A DNA stretch of 64,000 nt. It comes from Roseiarcus sp963717215 (lineage in GTDB: Bacteria > Pseudomonadota > Alphaproteobacteria > Rhizobiales > Beijerinckiaceae). Below, one piece after another: positions 35,517 to 43,067 of the stretch. A program made the position numbers and the translations under genes. The DNA is taken from contig CAVQVS010000009.1 of NCBI GenBank assembly GCA_963717215.1, forward strand, positions 186,001 to 250,000. The letters are read 5' to 3'. A model generated the notes under the pieces. That model saw only the letters and a program-made list of their open reading frames with translations, was not told where the DNA came from and searched no databases. How positions within the stretch are numbered: position 1 is the first letter of the stretch; every line of letters begins with the position of its first letter.

Positions 35517-36495
35517 ATGTTCAAAGGTTCGATTTTAGGCGCCTCAATAGCGGCGCTTGCGCTGGGCCTAGCAATGTCGGCCGCCTTCGCTGCCGATAAG
35601 CCGGTCTACGGGGTCCTGATGAAGACGCTCTCCAATCCGTTCTGGGGCGCGATGGAGAAGGGCGTGGACGAGGGCGGGAAGAGCGCTGGCGTCGAGATCT
35701 TCCTGGACGCGGTCGAGTTCGGACCAGGCCGCCGAGCCGCAGCTCAATGCCTGCAACACCATGCTCCAGAAGATGACCGCGGCCATGATCACCGCGGCGA
35801 TCAATTCGACCATCCTCTTGCCCTGCCTCAAGCAGGCGAACGAGATGAAGATCCCGGTCGTCGACCTGGACAACAATCTTGATCCCGCCATCACCAAAAA
35901 GGCTGGCGTCGACATCGCCTTCCATATCGGCTCGGACAACGAGGCCGCGGGCGCAAAAGGCGCCGATTACCTGGTCAGCGTGCTCGGCAAGGACGCCAAG
36001 GGGCCGGTGCTGGTGATCGAAGGCCTTTCCGGCAACATCACCGGAGAGAAGCGCGCGCACGGCTTCGCCGAAGAGCTCAAGAAGCAAGCGCCGGGCCTCC
36101 ACATCGTCGCTTCGCTGCCCGGCGACTGGGATAGCCTGAAGGCCGCCAACATCACCAATGACACCCTGCAGCGAACCCCCAATTTGGTGGCCATCTTTTG
36201 CGCAAATGACGACATGGCGCTGGGTTCGGTCGAGGCGGCGCGCGCTGCGGGCAAGGACAAGCTCATCGTTATTGGCGTCGACGGCAACTCCAATGCCGTC
36301 AAATCGATCAAGGCAGGCCGGCTCAACGCCTCGGTAGCGCAATTGCCGTATCTAGTCGGCAAGCAGGCAGTCGAGAACGTGAAAAAGCTACTTGCCGGCG
36401 ACAAAATTCAAGAGACGATCAATGTGCCGACACTGGTTCTGACTAAGGAGGTCATCGAGGCGAACAAGGATCCAATGCTGCAATACGTCAAGTGA
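35517..36495 (+). pseudogene. Sugar ABC transporter substrate-binding protein (FrcB/RbsB-like), frameshifted
   Basis: A periplasmic binding protein of the ribose/fructose type. ATG at 35517 follows AGGGAGGAG; the signal peptide ends at AFAADKP. LMKTLSNPFWGAMEKGV is the first sugar-binding strand. A single extra T at about 35718 breaks the frame; correction gives VESDQAAEPQLNACNTMLQK, after which the reading frame runs to the stop at 36495, through DLDNNLDP, LVAIFCANDDMALG and VIGVDGNSNAVKSIKAGR, which are family landmarks. Total about 325 residues. It is first in an SBP-permease-ATPase operon behind a LacI regulator. Confidence 0.88.
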
Positions 36496-36556
36496 ATCAA
36501 AGCAGTTCTGTTGGTGCGCCCGATCAGGCGTGCCTGCTTGATTTGAGGATGGCCTG

Positions 36557-37546
36557 ATGACTTCGGCGTCAACGGGCGCCGCGCCCACCTCGTGGAGCGC
36601 GCGCTTCACCAGCGGAGCCGCAGTGCGGCTCGAATCGCTCATCGTGCTCGCGGTTCTCTGCGTCGTGATGGCGATGCTGTCGAACGCGTTCCTGTCCGTC
36701 TCCAACATCCTCAACATCCTGCTCTCGACATCGGTGTTCGGCACGTTGGCGATCGGCATGACATTTGTCATTTCGTCGGCGGGCATCGATCTTTCGGTCG
36801 GATCGATTCTTGCGCTCTCGGGCGTTGTCGGCGCGATACTGACTTCCAACTTTGAGCTCCCCTGGTGGATCGGCGTTCTGGGTTGTCTTGCAACGGGGTC
36901 GCTCACCGGCGCGCTTAACGGATTCCTGGTCACCAAGGCGGCGATCCCGCCGTTCATCGTGACGCTCGGAATGCTGGGAATCGCGCGCGGTTTCGCGCTG
37001 GTGCTGAGCAACGGGATTTCAATATATGGCCTGCCCCCAGAGATTGTTTGGCTTGGACAGGGACGTCCGTTCGGCGTGCCTACCCCGGTCGTAGTCCTTC
37101 TGCTGGCTGCGCTCGTAGCGCACGTGCTGCTCGCCCATACGCGCTTCGGCGTCTACGCGCAGGTCATCGGCGACAACGAAGTCGCGGCGCGCGCGATGGG
37201 CGTGAACGTCAAGCGGTTGAAAGTGCTGATCTACACATTGTCGGGCCTGCTCTCGGGCCTTGCGGGTCTGCTGTTCGCCGCTCGTATCAATTCGGGCGAG
37301 CCAACCGCGGGCCTCAGCTACGAGCTGACCGCAATCACAGCGACAATTCTCGGCGGCACAAACCTGTTCGGCGGCCGCGGCAGCGTTCTCGGCACGCTGA
37401 TCGGCGCGCTGATCATGGGGGTCCTGCAGAACGGCCTGAATCTGATGGCTGTGCGGCCTTTCTATCAGCAAATCGCTATCGGCGCGGTGCTGATTCTCGC
37501 GGTCTGGCTCGACCGCATCAACAGCAAGGAAGGCTGGCGTCGATGA
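36557..37546 (+). CDS. Sugar ABC transporter permease (FrcC/RbsC-like)
   Basis: A 329-residue inner-membrane permease with about nine to ten hydrophobic segments. GMTFVISSAGIDLSVGSILAL is the hallmark segment of BPD_transp_2 permeases, followed by GFLVTKAAIPPFIVTLGMLGIARG, VIGDNEVAARAMGVNVKRLK (the cytoplasmic coupling loop that contacts the ATPase) and TATILGGTNLFGGRGSV. The stop overlaps the ATPase start by ATGA, so the two are translationally coupled. It moves the sugar recognised by the upstream binding protein. Confidence 0.92.
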   Translation: MTSASTGAAPTSWSARFTSGAAVRLESLIVLAVLCVVMAMLSNAFLSVSNILNILLSTSVFGTLAIGMTFVISSAGIDLSVGSILALSGVVGAILTSNFELPWWIGVLGCLATGSLTGALNGFLVTKAAIPPFIVTLGMLGIARGFALVLSNGISIYGLPPEIVWLGQGRPFGVPTPVVVLLLAALVAHVLLAHTRFGVYAQVIGDNEVAARAMGVNVKRLKVLIYTLSGLLSGLAGLLFAARINSGEPTAGLSYELTAITATILGGTNLFGGRGSVLGTLIGALIMGVLQNGLNLMAVRPFYQQIAIGAVLILAVWLDRINSKEGWRR

Positions 37547-38292
37547 GCCTTCTTGAACTTAAGGATGTCCGCAAATCCTTTGGCGCGATCGAAGCTTTGC
37601 GCGGCGTCACTTTCGCCGTCGAGGCAGGCAGCGCGGTGGCGCTCGTTGGCGACAACGGCGCAGGCAAATCGACGCTGATGAAGACGATCACTGGGGTCAA
37701 TCGTCCCGACGCCGGCGAGATCCGCTTCGACGGCGTCTCCATTGTCGGCAAGGAGCCGGGCCGAATTCGCGAGGCCGGTATTGAGATGATCTATCAGGAC
37801 CTCGCGCTCGCCCGCATGCGCGACGTCGCCTCTAACATTTTTCTCGGCCGTGAGCTGACGCGCTCCGTTCTCGGCATGAGGTTCATCGACACCAAACGCA
37901 TGCACGACGAGGCGGAGGCGATGGTCGCGCGGCTTGGCGCCCGCATTCCCGCGGTATCCCAGATGACCGGTCAGCTCTCCGGCGGCCAACAACAGTCGGT
38001 CGCGATCGCCCGCGCGCTCACCTTCAACCCGAAGCTCGTGATCATGGACGAGCCGACGGCCGCGCTCGCCGTCCGGGAAGTCGAGCATGTGCTGGACCTC
38101 ATCCGTGCTCTCAAGAAGGACGGCATTTCCGTTATTTTGATCAGCCACCGATTAACCGACGTGTTTTCGGTTTCCGATCGCATCGTCGTCTTACGCCAGG
38201 GTCAGGTCATCGCCGACGACGCGACTCGCGACACCAGCATGAACGCTGTCGTCGCCCACATCGTCGGCGCGCATTCGGAGCCGGCTTCGTAA
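37543..38292 (+). CDS. Sugar ABC transporter ATPase, single-domain (FrcA-like)
   Basis: A 249-residue ATPase with one nucleotide-binding domain: Walker A GDNGAGKST, Q-loop IYQDLALA, signature LSGGQQQSVAIARAL, Walker B KLVIMDEPTAAL and H-loop LISHRL. RbsA-type proteins have two such domains; the single-domain form with SGGQQQSV matches FrcA of rhizobial fructose transporters. It should act as a homodimer below the FrcC-like permease. It is coupled to the permease gene by overlapping start and stop codons, and an epimerase gene follows 29 bases on. Confidence 0.92.
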   Translation: MSLLELKDVRKSFGAIEALRGVTFAVEAGSAVALVGDNGAGKSTLMKTITGVNRPDAGEIRFDGVSIVGKEPGRIREAGIEMIYQDLALARMRDVASNIFLGRELTRSVLGMRFIDTKRMHDEAEAMVARLGARIPAVSQMTGQLSGGQQQSVAIARALTFNPKLVIMDEPTAALAVREVEHVLDLIRALKKDGISVILISHRLTDVFSVSDRIVVLRQGQVIADDATRDTSMNAVVAHIVGAHSEPAS

Positions 38293-38321
38293 CCCCGAGT
38301 CCGGACGACGCCCCTTCAGAC

Positions 38322-39221
38322 ATGGAGACGCAATTGAAATTCGGCATTTATTACTCGTATTGGGAGCAGGAGTGGAGCGCAGACTGCCTGAAATATGTCG
38401 AGAAAGTCGCGAAACTGGGTTTCGACGTCATCGAAATCGCCGCTCATCATTTAAACAGCTACAGCCCCGCGCATATCGCCGACGTCGGTCGCTCGGCTCG
38501 AGACAATGGCGTCACGATCACAGCCGGACTGGGCCCATCCCAGCACAAAAACCTGTCTTCCGCCGACCCTGAGATCAGAAAAGCAGGGCGGGCTTTTTTT
38601 GAAGAGACCCTGACCAACCTCGCCAAACTCGATATCCATGTCATCGGCGGCGCTCTCCATTCCTATTGGCCGATCGACTATTCGAAGCCGGTCGACAAAT
38701 CGGGAGACAGAGAGAGAGGCCTTGAGGGCATCTCGAGCCTCGCCGATTTTGCGGCCAACCTCGGCGTCAATCTGTGCCTCGAAGTGCTCAACCGGTTCGA
38801 GAACCATGTCCTCAACACCGCCGAAGAGGGCGTCGCCTTCGTCCGCGAGGTCGGCAAGCCGAACGTCAAGGTCATGCTCGATACGTTCCATATGAACATC
38901 GAGGAGGATAGTTTCGGCAAGGCGATCCGCACTGCAGGCTCCCTGCTCGGTCATTTCCATACCGGCGAGAACAATCGCCGCGTTCCGGGCAAAGGCGGTC
39001 TGCCCTGGCACGAAATCGGAACCGCGCTGCGCGAGATTGGTTATGGCGGCGCAGTGGTCATGGAGCCTTTCGTCAGGATGGGCGGACAGGTCGGCAGCGA
39101 CATCAGGGTTTGGCGCGATCTCAGCGACAATGCGGACGAAGCGCAGATGGACGAAGCCGCCCGACAGGCTTTGGCGTTTTCGCGTTTCGTGATCGGCGGT
39201 GTGCCGCCACGACACGAATAA
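38322..39221 (+). CDS. D-tagatose/D-psicose 3-epimerase-like sugar isomerase
   Basis: A 299-residue TIM-barrel enzyme of the sugar phosphate isomerase/epimerase superfamily. The metal ligands Glu154 (LCLEVLNRFE), Asp187 (MLDTFH), His213 (HFHTGENNR) and Glu248 (VVMEPF) have the same spacings (33, 26 and 35 residues) that I recall for E152, D185, H211 and E246 of Pseudomonas cichorii D-tagatose 3-epimerase. It should epimerise ketoses at C3, such as psicose to fructose. As last gene of the LacI/FrcBCA-like operon it suggests uptake and conversion of a rare ketose. The exact sugar is inference. Confidence 0.88.
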   Translation: METQLKFGIYYSYWEQEWSADCLKYVEKVAKLGFDVIEIAAHHLNSYSPAHIADVGRSARDNGVTITAGLGPSQHKNLSSADPEIRKAGRAFFEETLTNLAKLDIHVIGGALHSYWPIDYSKPVDKSGDRERGLEGISSLADFAANLGVNLCLEVLNRFENHVLNTAEEGVAFVREVGKPNVKVMLDTFHMNIEEDSFGKAIRTAGSLLGHFHTGENNRRVPGKGGLPWHEIGTALREIGYGGAVVMEPFVRMGGQVGSDIRVWRDLSDNADEAQMDEAARQALAFSRFVIGGVPPRHE

Positions 39222-39454
39222 CGCCGGACCGACTGGCTAGCAGAGGAAGCGCAATGGCGCAGCAACGGGGGCGCCGTATGTAAGCCTAGCCAAGAGATTG
39301 CTCATCTCGCATCTGCGAAAGATACGTGTAAATAAGTCAAGGATATCTGCGAGCCTGCAGATTGACGGCCATTTTGCACTGCAATAGACTCAACCGACAA
39401 TCAACGCTGTCTTGGCCTGGTCCGGCGGCGCAATCCAAATTCGGGTAGGGACTT

Positions 39455-39817
39455 ATGAACTGCAAGGCGGCCTTTTCCGCCGCGGCGCTGGTTGCGGCTG
39501 CATACGCCGTTACCCCCGGAGCCAGTTGGTCGGAAACCATTGCGATTCCTCCGCAGATCGGAGGCGACGTTCTTGCGATGGTCAACGGCGCTGCCTTCGC
39601 TCGCCCTGCGACGAGCGACCATCCCGATAGCGGCGTGGATTCGTTTGCCCTGGGCGGCTCCTCAGCTTCGGATCCGACGGCGCTGACAAGCGGCGTCGAA
39701 TCGGGCGATAATTCTCCGGCCGCCGTGGGATCCATCGGTGATTCCGAGCCGTCGATATTGACCAAGCTGCTCATCGTCTTCAGCGACCTGCGCGCCCAGG
39801 TCTTCGGGGGTCCTTGA
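39455..39817 (+). CDS. Small exported hypothetical protein
   Basis: A 120-residue protein starting MNCKAAFSAAALVAAAYAVTP, a plain signal peptide with likely cleavage near GASWSE. The mature chain is Ser/Asp/Gly-rich and mostly disordered in character, with a hydrophobic patch SILTKLLIVFSDL near the end. I do not recognise a family. It lies between the epimerase operon and the convergent pyrB, and overlaps neither. Coding potential is supported only by the signal peptide and its length. Confidence 0.5.
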   Translation: MNCKAAFSAAALVAAAYAVTPGASWSETIAIPPQIGGDVLAMVNGAAFARPATSDHPDSGVDSFALGGSSASDPTALTSGVESGDNSPAAVGSIGDSEPSILTKLLIVFSDLRAQVFGGP

Positions 39818-39823
39818 CCATCG

Positions 39824-40771
39824 TCATGCGTTCGGGATGTTGCGCGCGAGCGCTTCGAGCACCGCCATCCGCACGGCGACCCCCATCTCCACCTGCTCAC
39901 GAATGAGCGACTGCGCGCTGTCGGCGACCAGCGTGTCGATCTCGACGCCGCGGTTCATCGGGCCCGGATGCATGACCAGCGCCCCGGGCTTGGCGTAGCT
40001 GAGCTTCTCCGCATCGAGCCCGAAATAGCGGAAGTATTCTCGCGCCGACGGCACGAAAGCGCCGCTCATGCGCTCGCGCTGCAGCCGCAACATCATGACG
40101 ATATCCGCATCCTTGAGGCCCGAGCGCATGTCCCGCGCGACTTCGACGCCCATGCGCTCCACGCCCGACGGAAGCAGGGTCGATGGCCCAACGACCCGCA
40201 CATAAGCGCCGAGTTTGCTGAGCAGGAGGATGTTCGAGCGCGCCACGCGCGAGTGGAGGATGTCGCCGCAGATCGCGACGGTGAGGCCCTCGATGCGGCC
40301 GAGGTTGCGCCGGATGGTCAGCGCGTCGAGCAGCGCCTGGGTTGGATGCTCATGCGCGCCGTCGCCGGCGTTGACGACCGAGCAATCGACTTTGCGCGCC
40401 AGGAAATGCACGGCGCCCGCATGGTGGTGCCTCACCACCAGAATGTCGGGCCGCATGGCGTTGAGCGTCATGGCGGTGTCGATCAGCGTCTCGCCCTTTT
40501 TAACGCTCGACGCCGCGACCGCCATGTTCATCACGTCCGCGCCGAGGCGTTTTCCCGCAAGCTCGAACGACGACTGGGTGCGGGTCGACGCTTCGAAGAA
40601 GAGATTGATCTGGGTGCGGCCACGCAAGGTCGCGCGCTTCTTCTCGACTTGCCGGGAGATCGTCACCGCCTCATCGGCGAGATCGAGCAACGCCACAATC
40701 TCCTCGCGCGACAGATGCTCGATGCCGAGAAGATGGCGTTGGGAGAAGATGTGCGGGGGCGCGGCGATCAT
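39824..40771 (-). CDS. pyrB: Aspartate carbamoyltransferase catalytic subunit PyrB
   Basis: A 315-residue enzyme that condenses carbamoyl phosphate and aspartate in pyrimidine synthesis. The carbamoyl-phosphate loop is LFFEASTRTQSSFE (STRTQ at 62-66; Gln in place of the common Arg, as seen in some Alphaproteobacteria). HEHPTQALLD, GDILHSRVARSN and MHPGPMNRGVE are the other signatures. I start at ATG 40771, which gives the usual lead into SQRHLLGIEHLSREEI. The pyrC gene that normally follows is not present; the next gene downstream is on the other strand. The unusual repeat array at 40898-40976 lies 127 bases upstream. Confidence 0.95.
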   Translation of the reverse strand: MIAAPPHIFSQRHLLGIEHLSREEIVALLDLADEAVTISRQVEKKRATLRGRTQINLFFEASTRTQSSFELAGKRLGADVMNMAVAASSVKKGETLIDTAMTLNAMRPDILVVRHHHAGAVHFLARKVDCSVVNAGDGAHEHPTQALLDALTIRRNLGRIEGLTVAICGDILHSRVARSNILLLSKLGAYVRVVGPSTLLPSGVERMGVEVARDMRSGLKDADIVMMLRLQRERMSGAFVPSAREYFRYFGLDAEKLSYAKPGALVMHPGPMNRGVEIDTLVADSAQSLIREQVEMGVAVRMAVLEALARNIPNA

Positions 40772-41174
40772 CGGTGAGGCACGGTTCCGGGTATCAATGA
40801 CGAGCCAAAACGCGAGGCTCTTCAATTGTGGCGGACCGCCGCTGTCTCGACAAGCCAGATCAATCCCTCGGCCTGGACCAGCCGCCGAACAATCAAATAA
40901 ACGCCAATAAACGCCAATAAACGTATTAAACGCTAATAAACGTTAGTAAAATAGCTAGCGTTTACTAACGTTTATTTTTCCGAATCGGGACTTTTCAATG
41001 GGTTACGGGCGATTGGAGTAAAAAAATCCTTTCCGCTGTTATCCTCTGTCTCGAACGCCGCACCGGTCCTCAACCACGCCGCCAAAGCAAGGCGGCGACT
41101 GGAAAAATCAATAGCACAGACCTCTGATTTTCGCAACATAATGTCGTGTGCTTTCGATCCCCCGAATATCCGCC
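40772..41174. other. Non-coding stretch between pyrB and DUF1810 gene
   Basis: About 400 bases. The first third is ordinary; 40898-40976 holds a TAAACG repeat array ending in a long hairpin (next entry). The rest to 41174 shows no gene with recognisable features. Confidence 0.5.
40898..40976. repeat. Helically phased TAAACG repeats with 16-bp perfect inverted repeat
   Basis: TAAACG occurs on the plus strand at 40898, 40908, 40918, 40927 and 40937, that is every 9-10 bases, and on the minus strand at 40959-40964 and 40969-40974, again ten apart. The arms 40935-40950 and 40961-40976 are exact reverse complements (16 bp) around a ten-base loop. One-turn spacing places the words on the same face of the helix. 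This looks like a cooperative protein-binding array, for pyrB control or otherwise; as a hairpin it could also terminate transcription from the DUF1810 side. Confidence 0.7.
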
Positions 41175-41594
41175 CTAAAGCTTTGCAAGCGTGGCCGGAT
41201 CCGAGGCGCCGGCAAAATACTTGTCGATGCAGCGCTGAAAGAGGTCCTCGTCCGACGCGGCCCGAGCAAACAGGGTCATGGACGAGCGGAATTTCATCCC
41301 GTCGATCGAGCCGAAGATCTCGCGCGCGGTCCCGACCTCCCCGTCGAGCGTGAGCTGCGCGCATTCCCTGAGCCTCGCGCCGAGGATCGGATGGGCGAGA
41401 TAGGCTTTGGCCTCGTCCAGCGAGGCGACCGCGAACCGGATCGACATGGGGCTCTGTCCGAGGCCCGCGATCTGGGGAAAGATGAACCACATCCAATGGC
41501 TTTCCTTCCGCCCGACCTTGAGCTCCCGGCGTACCTGTTCGTACACCGGGGCTTGGGCGTCCACGAACCGCTGGAGGTTGAAGGGATTCGCCAT
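41175..41594 (-). CDS. DUF1810 family protein
   Basis: A 139-residue protein with all DUF1810 landmarks: FNLQRFVDAQAPVYEQVRREL at the start, SHWMWFIFPQIAGLGQSPMS in the middle and PILGARLRECAQL after it. The family is small, calcium-binding in name (YbiA neighbours aside) but without a settled biochemical role; I give no function. It lies 69 bases downstream of an SDR gene on the same strand and could be cotranscribed. Confidence 0.88.
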   Translation of the reverse strand: MANPFNLQRFVDAQAPVYEQVRRELKVGRKESHWMWFIFPQIAGLGQSPMSIRFAVASLDEAKAYLAHPILGARLRECAQLTLDGEVGTAREIFGSIDGMKFRSSMTLFARAASDEDLFQRCIDKYFAGASDPATLAKL

Positions 41595-41663
41595 GCGCGT
41601 CTCCCGGAACTCGACTTCGGGCGCGCATTCCCGGTTCGAGTCAACCCAGTACCTGCCGCGCGC

Positions 41664-42518
41664 TCAGCCCGCTTTGGGATAGTCGGCGCCGCGCGCCACT
41701 TCCGCAAGCGAGTTGTACTCCTTCTGGACGGCGGCCAGTTCCGCTCCCATTGCGTCATAGGCGAAGCCCCCGAGCGGCAAGCGGAGCGGCGAGTTTTTCT
41801 TTTCAACCGCGGTGATGATCGCTTCGGACGCCCGGACCGGATCGCCGGCTTGCGAGCCGCTCACGCCCTGGATTTGCCGGCGGCGGGCGATGGCCGTCTC
41901 CGTGTAGGCGTCCACAGGCTTCTTTGGCGTCTTTAGCGAACGGCCAGCCCAGTCGGTGCGGAAGGGGCCGGGTTCGACGATGACGACCTTGATGCCGAAC
42001 GGCGCGACCTCCTTCGACAGCGCCTCGGACAGGCCTTCGACGGCGAATTTCGTCGCCGCATAATAGCCGGAGCCCGGGAAACCGATGAAGCCGCCGATCG
42101 ACGAGATGTTGACGATCGCCCCCGACCTCTGGGCGCGCATGATCGGCAATACAGCGCGGGTCATCGCCGCGAGGCCGAAGAAATTGGTGTCGAACATCGC
42201 GCGCACGTCGGAATCGTCGCCTTCCTCGACCGCCGCGAGATAGCCGTACCCGGCGTTGTTGACGAGGACGTCGATTCGGCCGAAGCGGGCCTCGGCCGCC
42301 TTGACCGCAGCGTCGATCTCTTTCTGCTTGTCGACATCGAGGGCGAGCGCAAGGCCGTTCTTGTCATGGCCCGCGACAATGTCCTCGACTTTCGCTTTGT
42401 CGCGCGCGGTCACGACGACGCGGTAGCCGCGCTTGAGGAGGATGACGGAGAGCTCGCGGCCAAATCCGGTCGAGCAGCCGGTGATGAACCAAACGGGTTT
42501 GGAATGGGCGTCCGCCAT
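41664..42518 (-). CDS. Short-chain dehydrogenase/reductase (SDR)
   Basis: A 284-residue SDR. PVWFITGCSTGFGRELS carries the cofactor motif TGCSTGFG, DVLVNNAGYGY the NNAG motif, SGYYAATKFAVEGLSEAL the catalytic Tyr-Lys pair. The sequence type (oxidoreductase with GxxSGFG and long C-terminus) is common as a stand-alone NADP-dependent reductase. It has its own start at 42518 and is divergent from a VapB-like gene. Substrate unknown. Confidence 0.9.
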   Translation of the reverse strand: MADAHSKPVWFITGCSTGFGRELSVILLKRGYRVVVTARDKAKVEDIVAGHDKNGLALALDVDKQKEIDAAVKAAEARFGRIDVLVNNAGYGYLAAVEEGDDSDVRAMFDTNFFGLAAMTRAVLPIMRAQRSGAIVNISSIGGFIGFPGSGYYAATKFAVEGLSEALSKEVAPFGIKVVIVEPGPFRTDWAGRSLKTPKKPVDAYTETAIARRRQIQGVSGSQAGDPVRASEAIITAVEKKNSPLRLPLGGFAYDAMGAELAAVQKEYNSLAEVARGADYPKAG

Positions 42519-42617
42519 GACGGCCTCGCAAAGTTGAGCATGGGGAAGAGAGAGTTTCTCGCACGGCGCCCGCCAGCGCGCAACGCTTGCTGTATTGATG
42601 AGAAATGCTTACGTTGA

Positions 42618-42872
42618 ATGCACATGAAGACCATGTCCTCCGTGCTGCAGCGTCGAAATCGTCGTGGCGTTCAACTGGCGAAACTCGCTGCCGTTCGCCG
42701 GAGCGCCGGGACGGGCGTGCTGACGACGCTCGAAAACGAACTTCCGCCAATTGAACGCGAGAAATCGCTCGCGGAGCGCATAAAGCCCATTCAAGAGCGC
42801 GTCGCGGCCGTTCCGCTCACGGGACTGCAAGCCGACAAAGATTCTTGCGGCGATCTCAGCGGCGACTTGTGA
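42618..42872 (+). CDS. Orphan VapB-like antitoxin, probably decayed N-terminus
   Basis: An 84-residue reading frame whose C-terminal two thirds match the VapB/Rv0623-like antitoxin pattern: VQLAKLAAVRRSAGTG, then LENELPPIEREKSLAERI, KPIQERVAAVPLTGLQADK and the ending DLSGDL. The usual N-terminal DNA-binding strand is replaced by an unlike MHMKTMSSVLQRRNR segment, suggesting a mutated or wrongly started N-terminus. No VapC PIN-domain toxin follows; topA begins about 200 bases later. It is either a remnant or acts on a toxin elsewhere. Confidence 0.6.
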   Translation: MHMKTMSSVLQRRNRRGVQLAKLAAVRRSAGTGVLTTLENELPPIEREKSLAERIKPIQERVAAVPLTGLQADKDSCGDLSGDL

Positions 42873-43067
42873 GCGCTGTCGAACCGTCAGCGATCGGCGC
42901 CATCGAATGACTATTTCTCGAAGACCGACATCGAGAGCGCGTCCTGAACGGCCGCCGCTTCCCGACCGCTCGAATTTGACAGGCGGCCTCGGCGTCTCCA
43001 TATCCCGCCGCCGGACGGCTAAGGACAATTGGGGCTGCGTCACCGGCGCCCAAAGGAAATTTCCTGA

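Noticed and set aside
40935..40976. Simple rho-independent terminator
   Set aside because: The hairpin is A+T-rich and sits inside a phased hexamer array, so termination alone does not explain it, although it may contribute.
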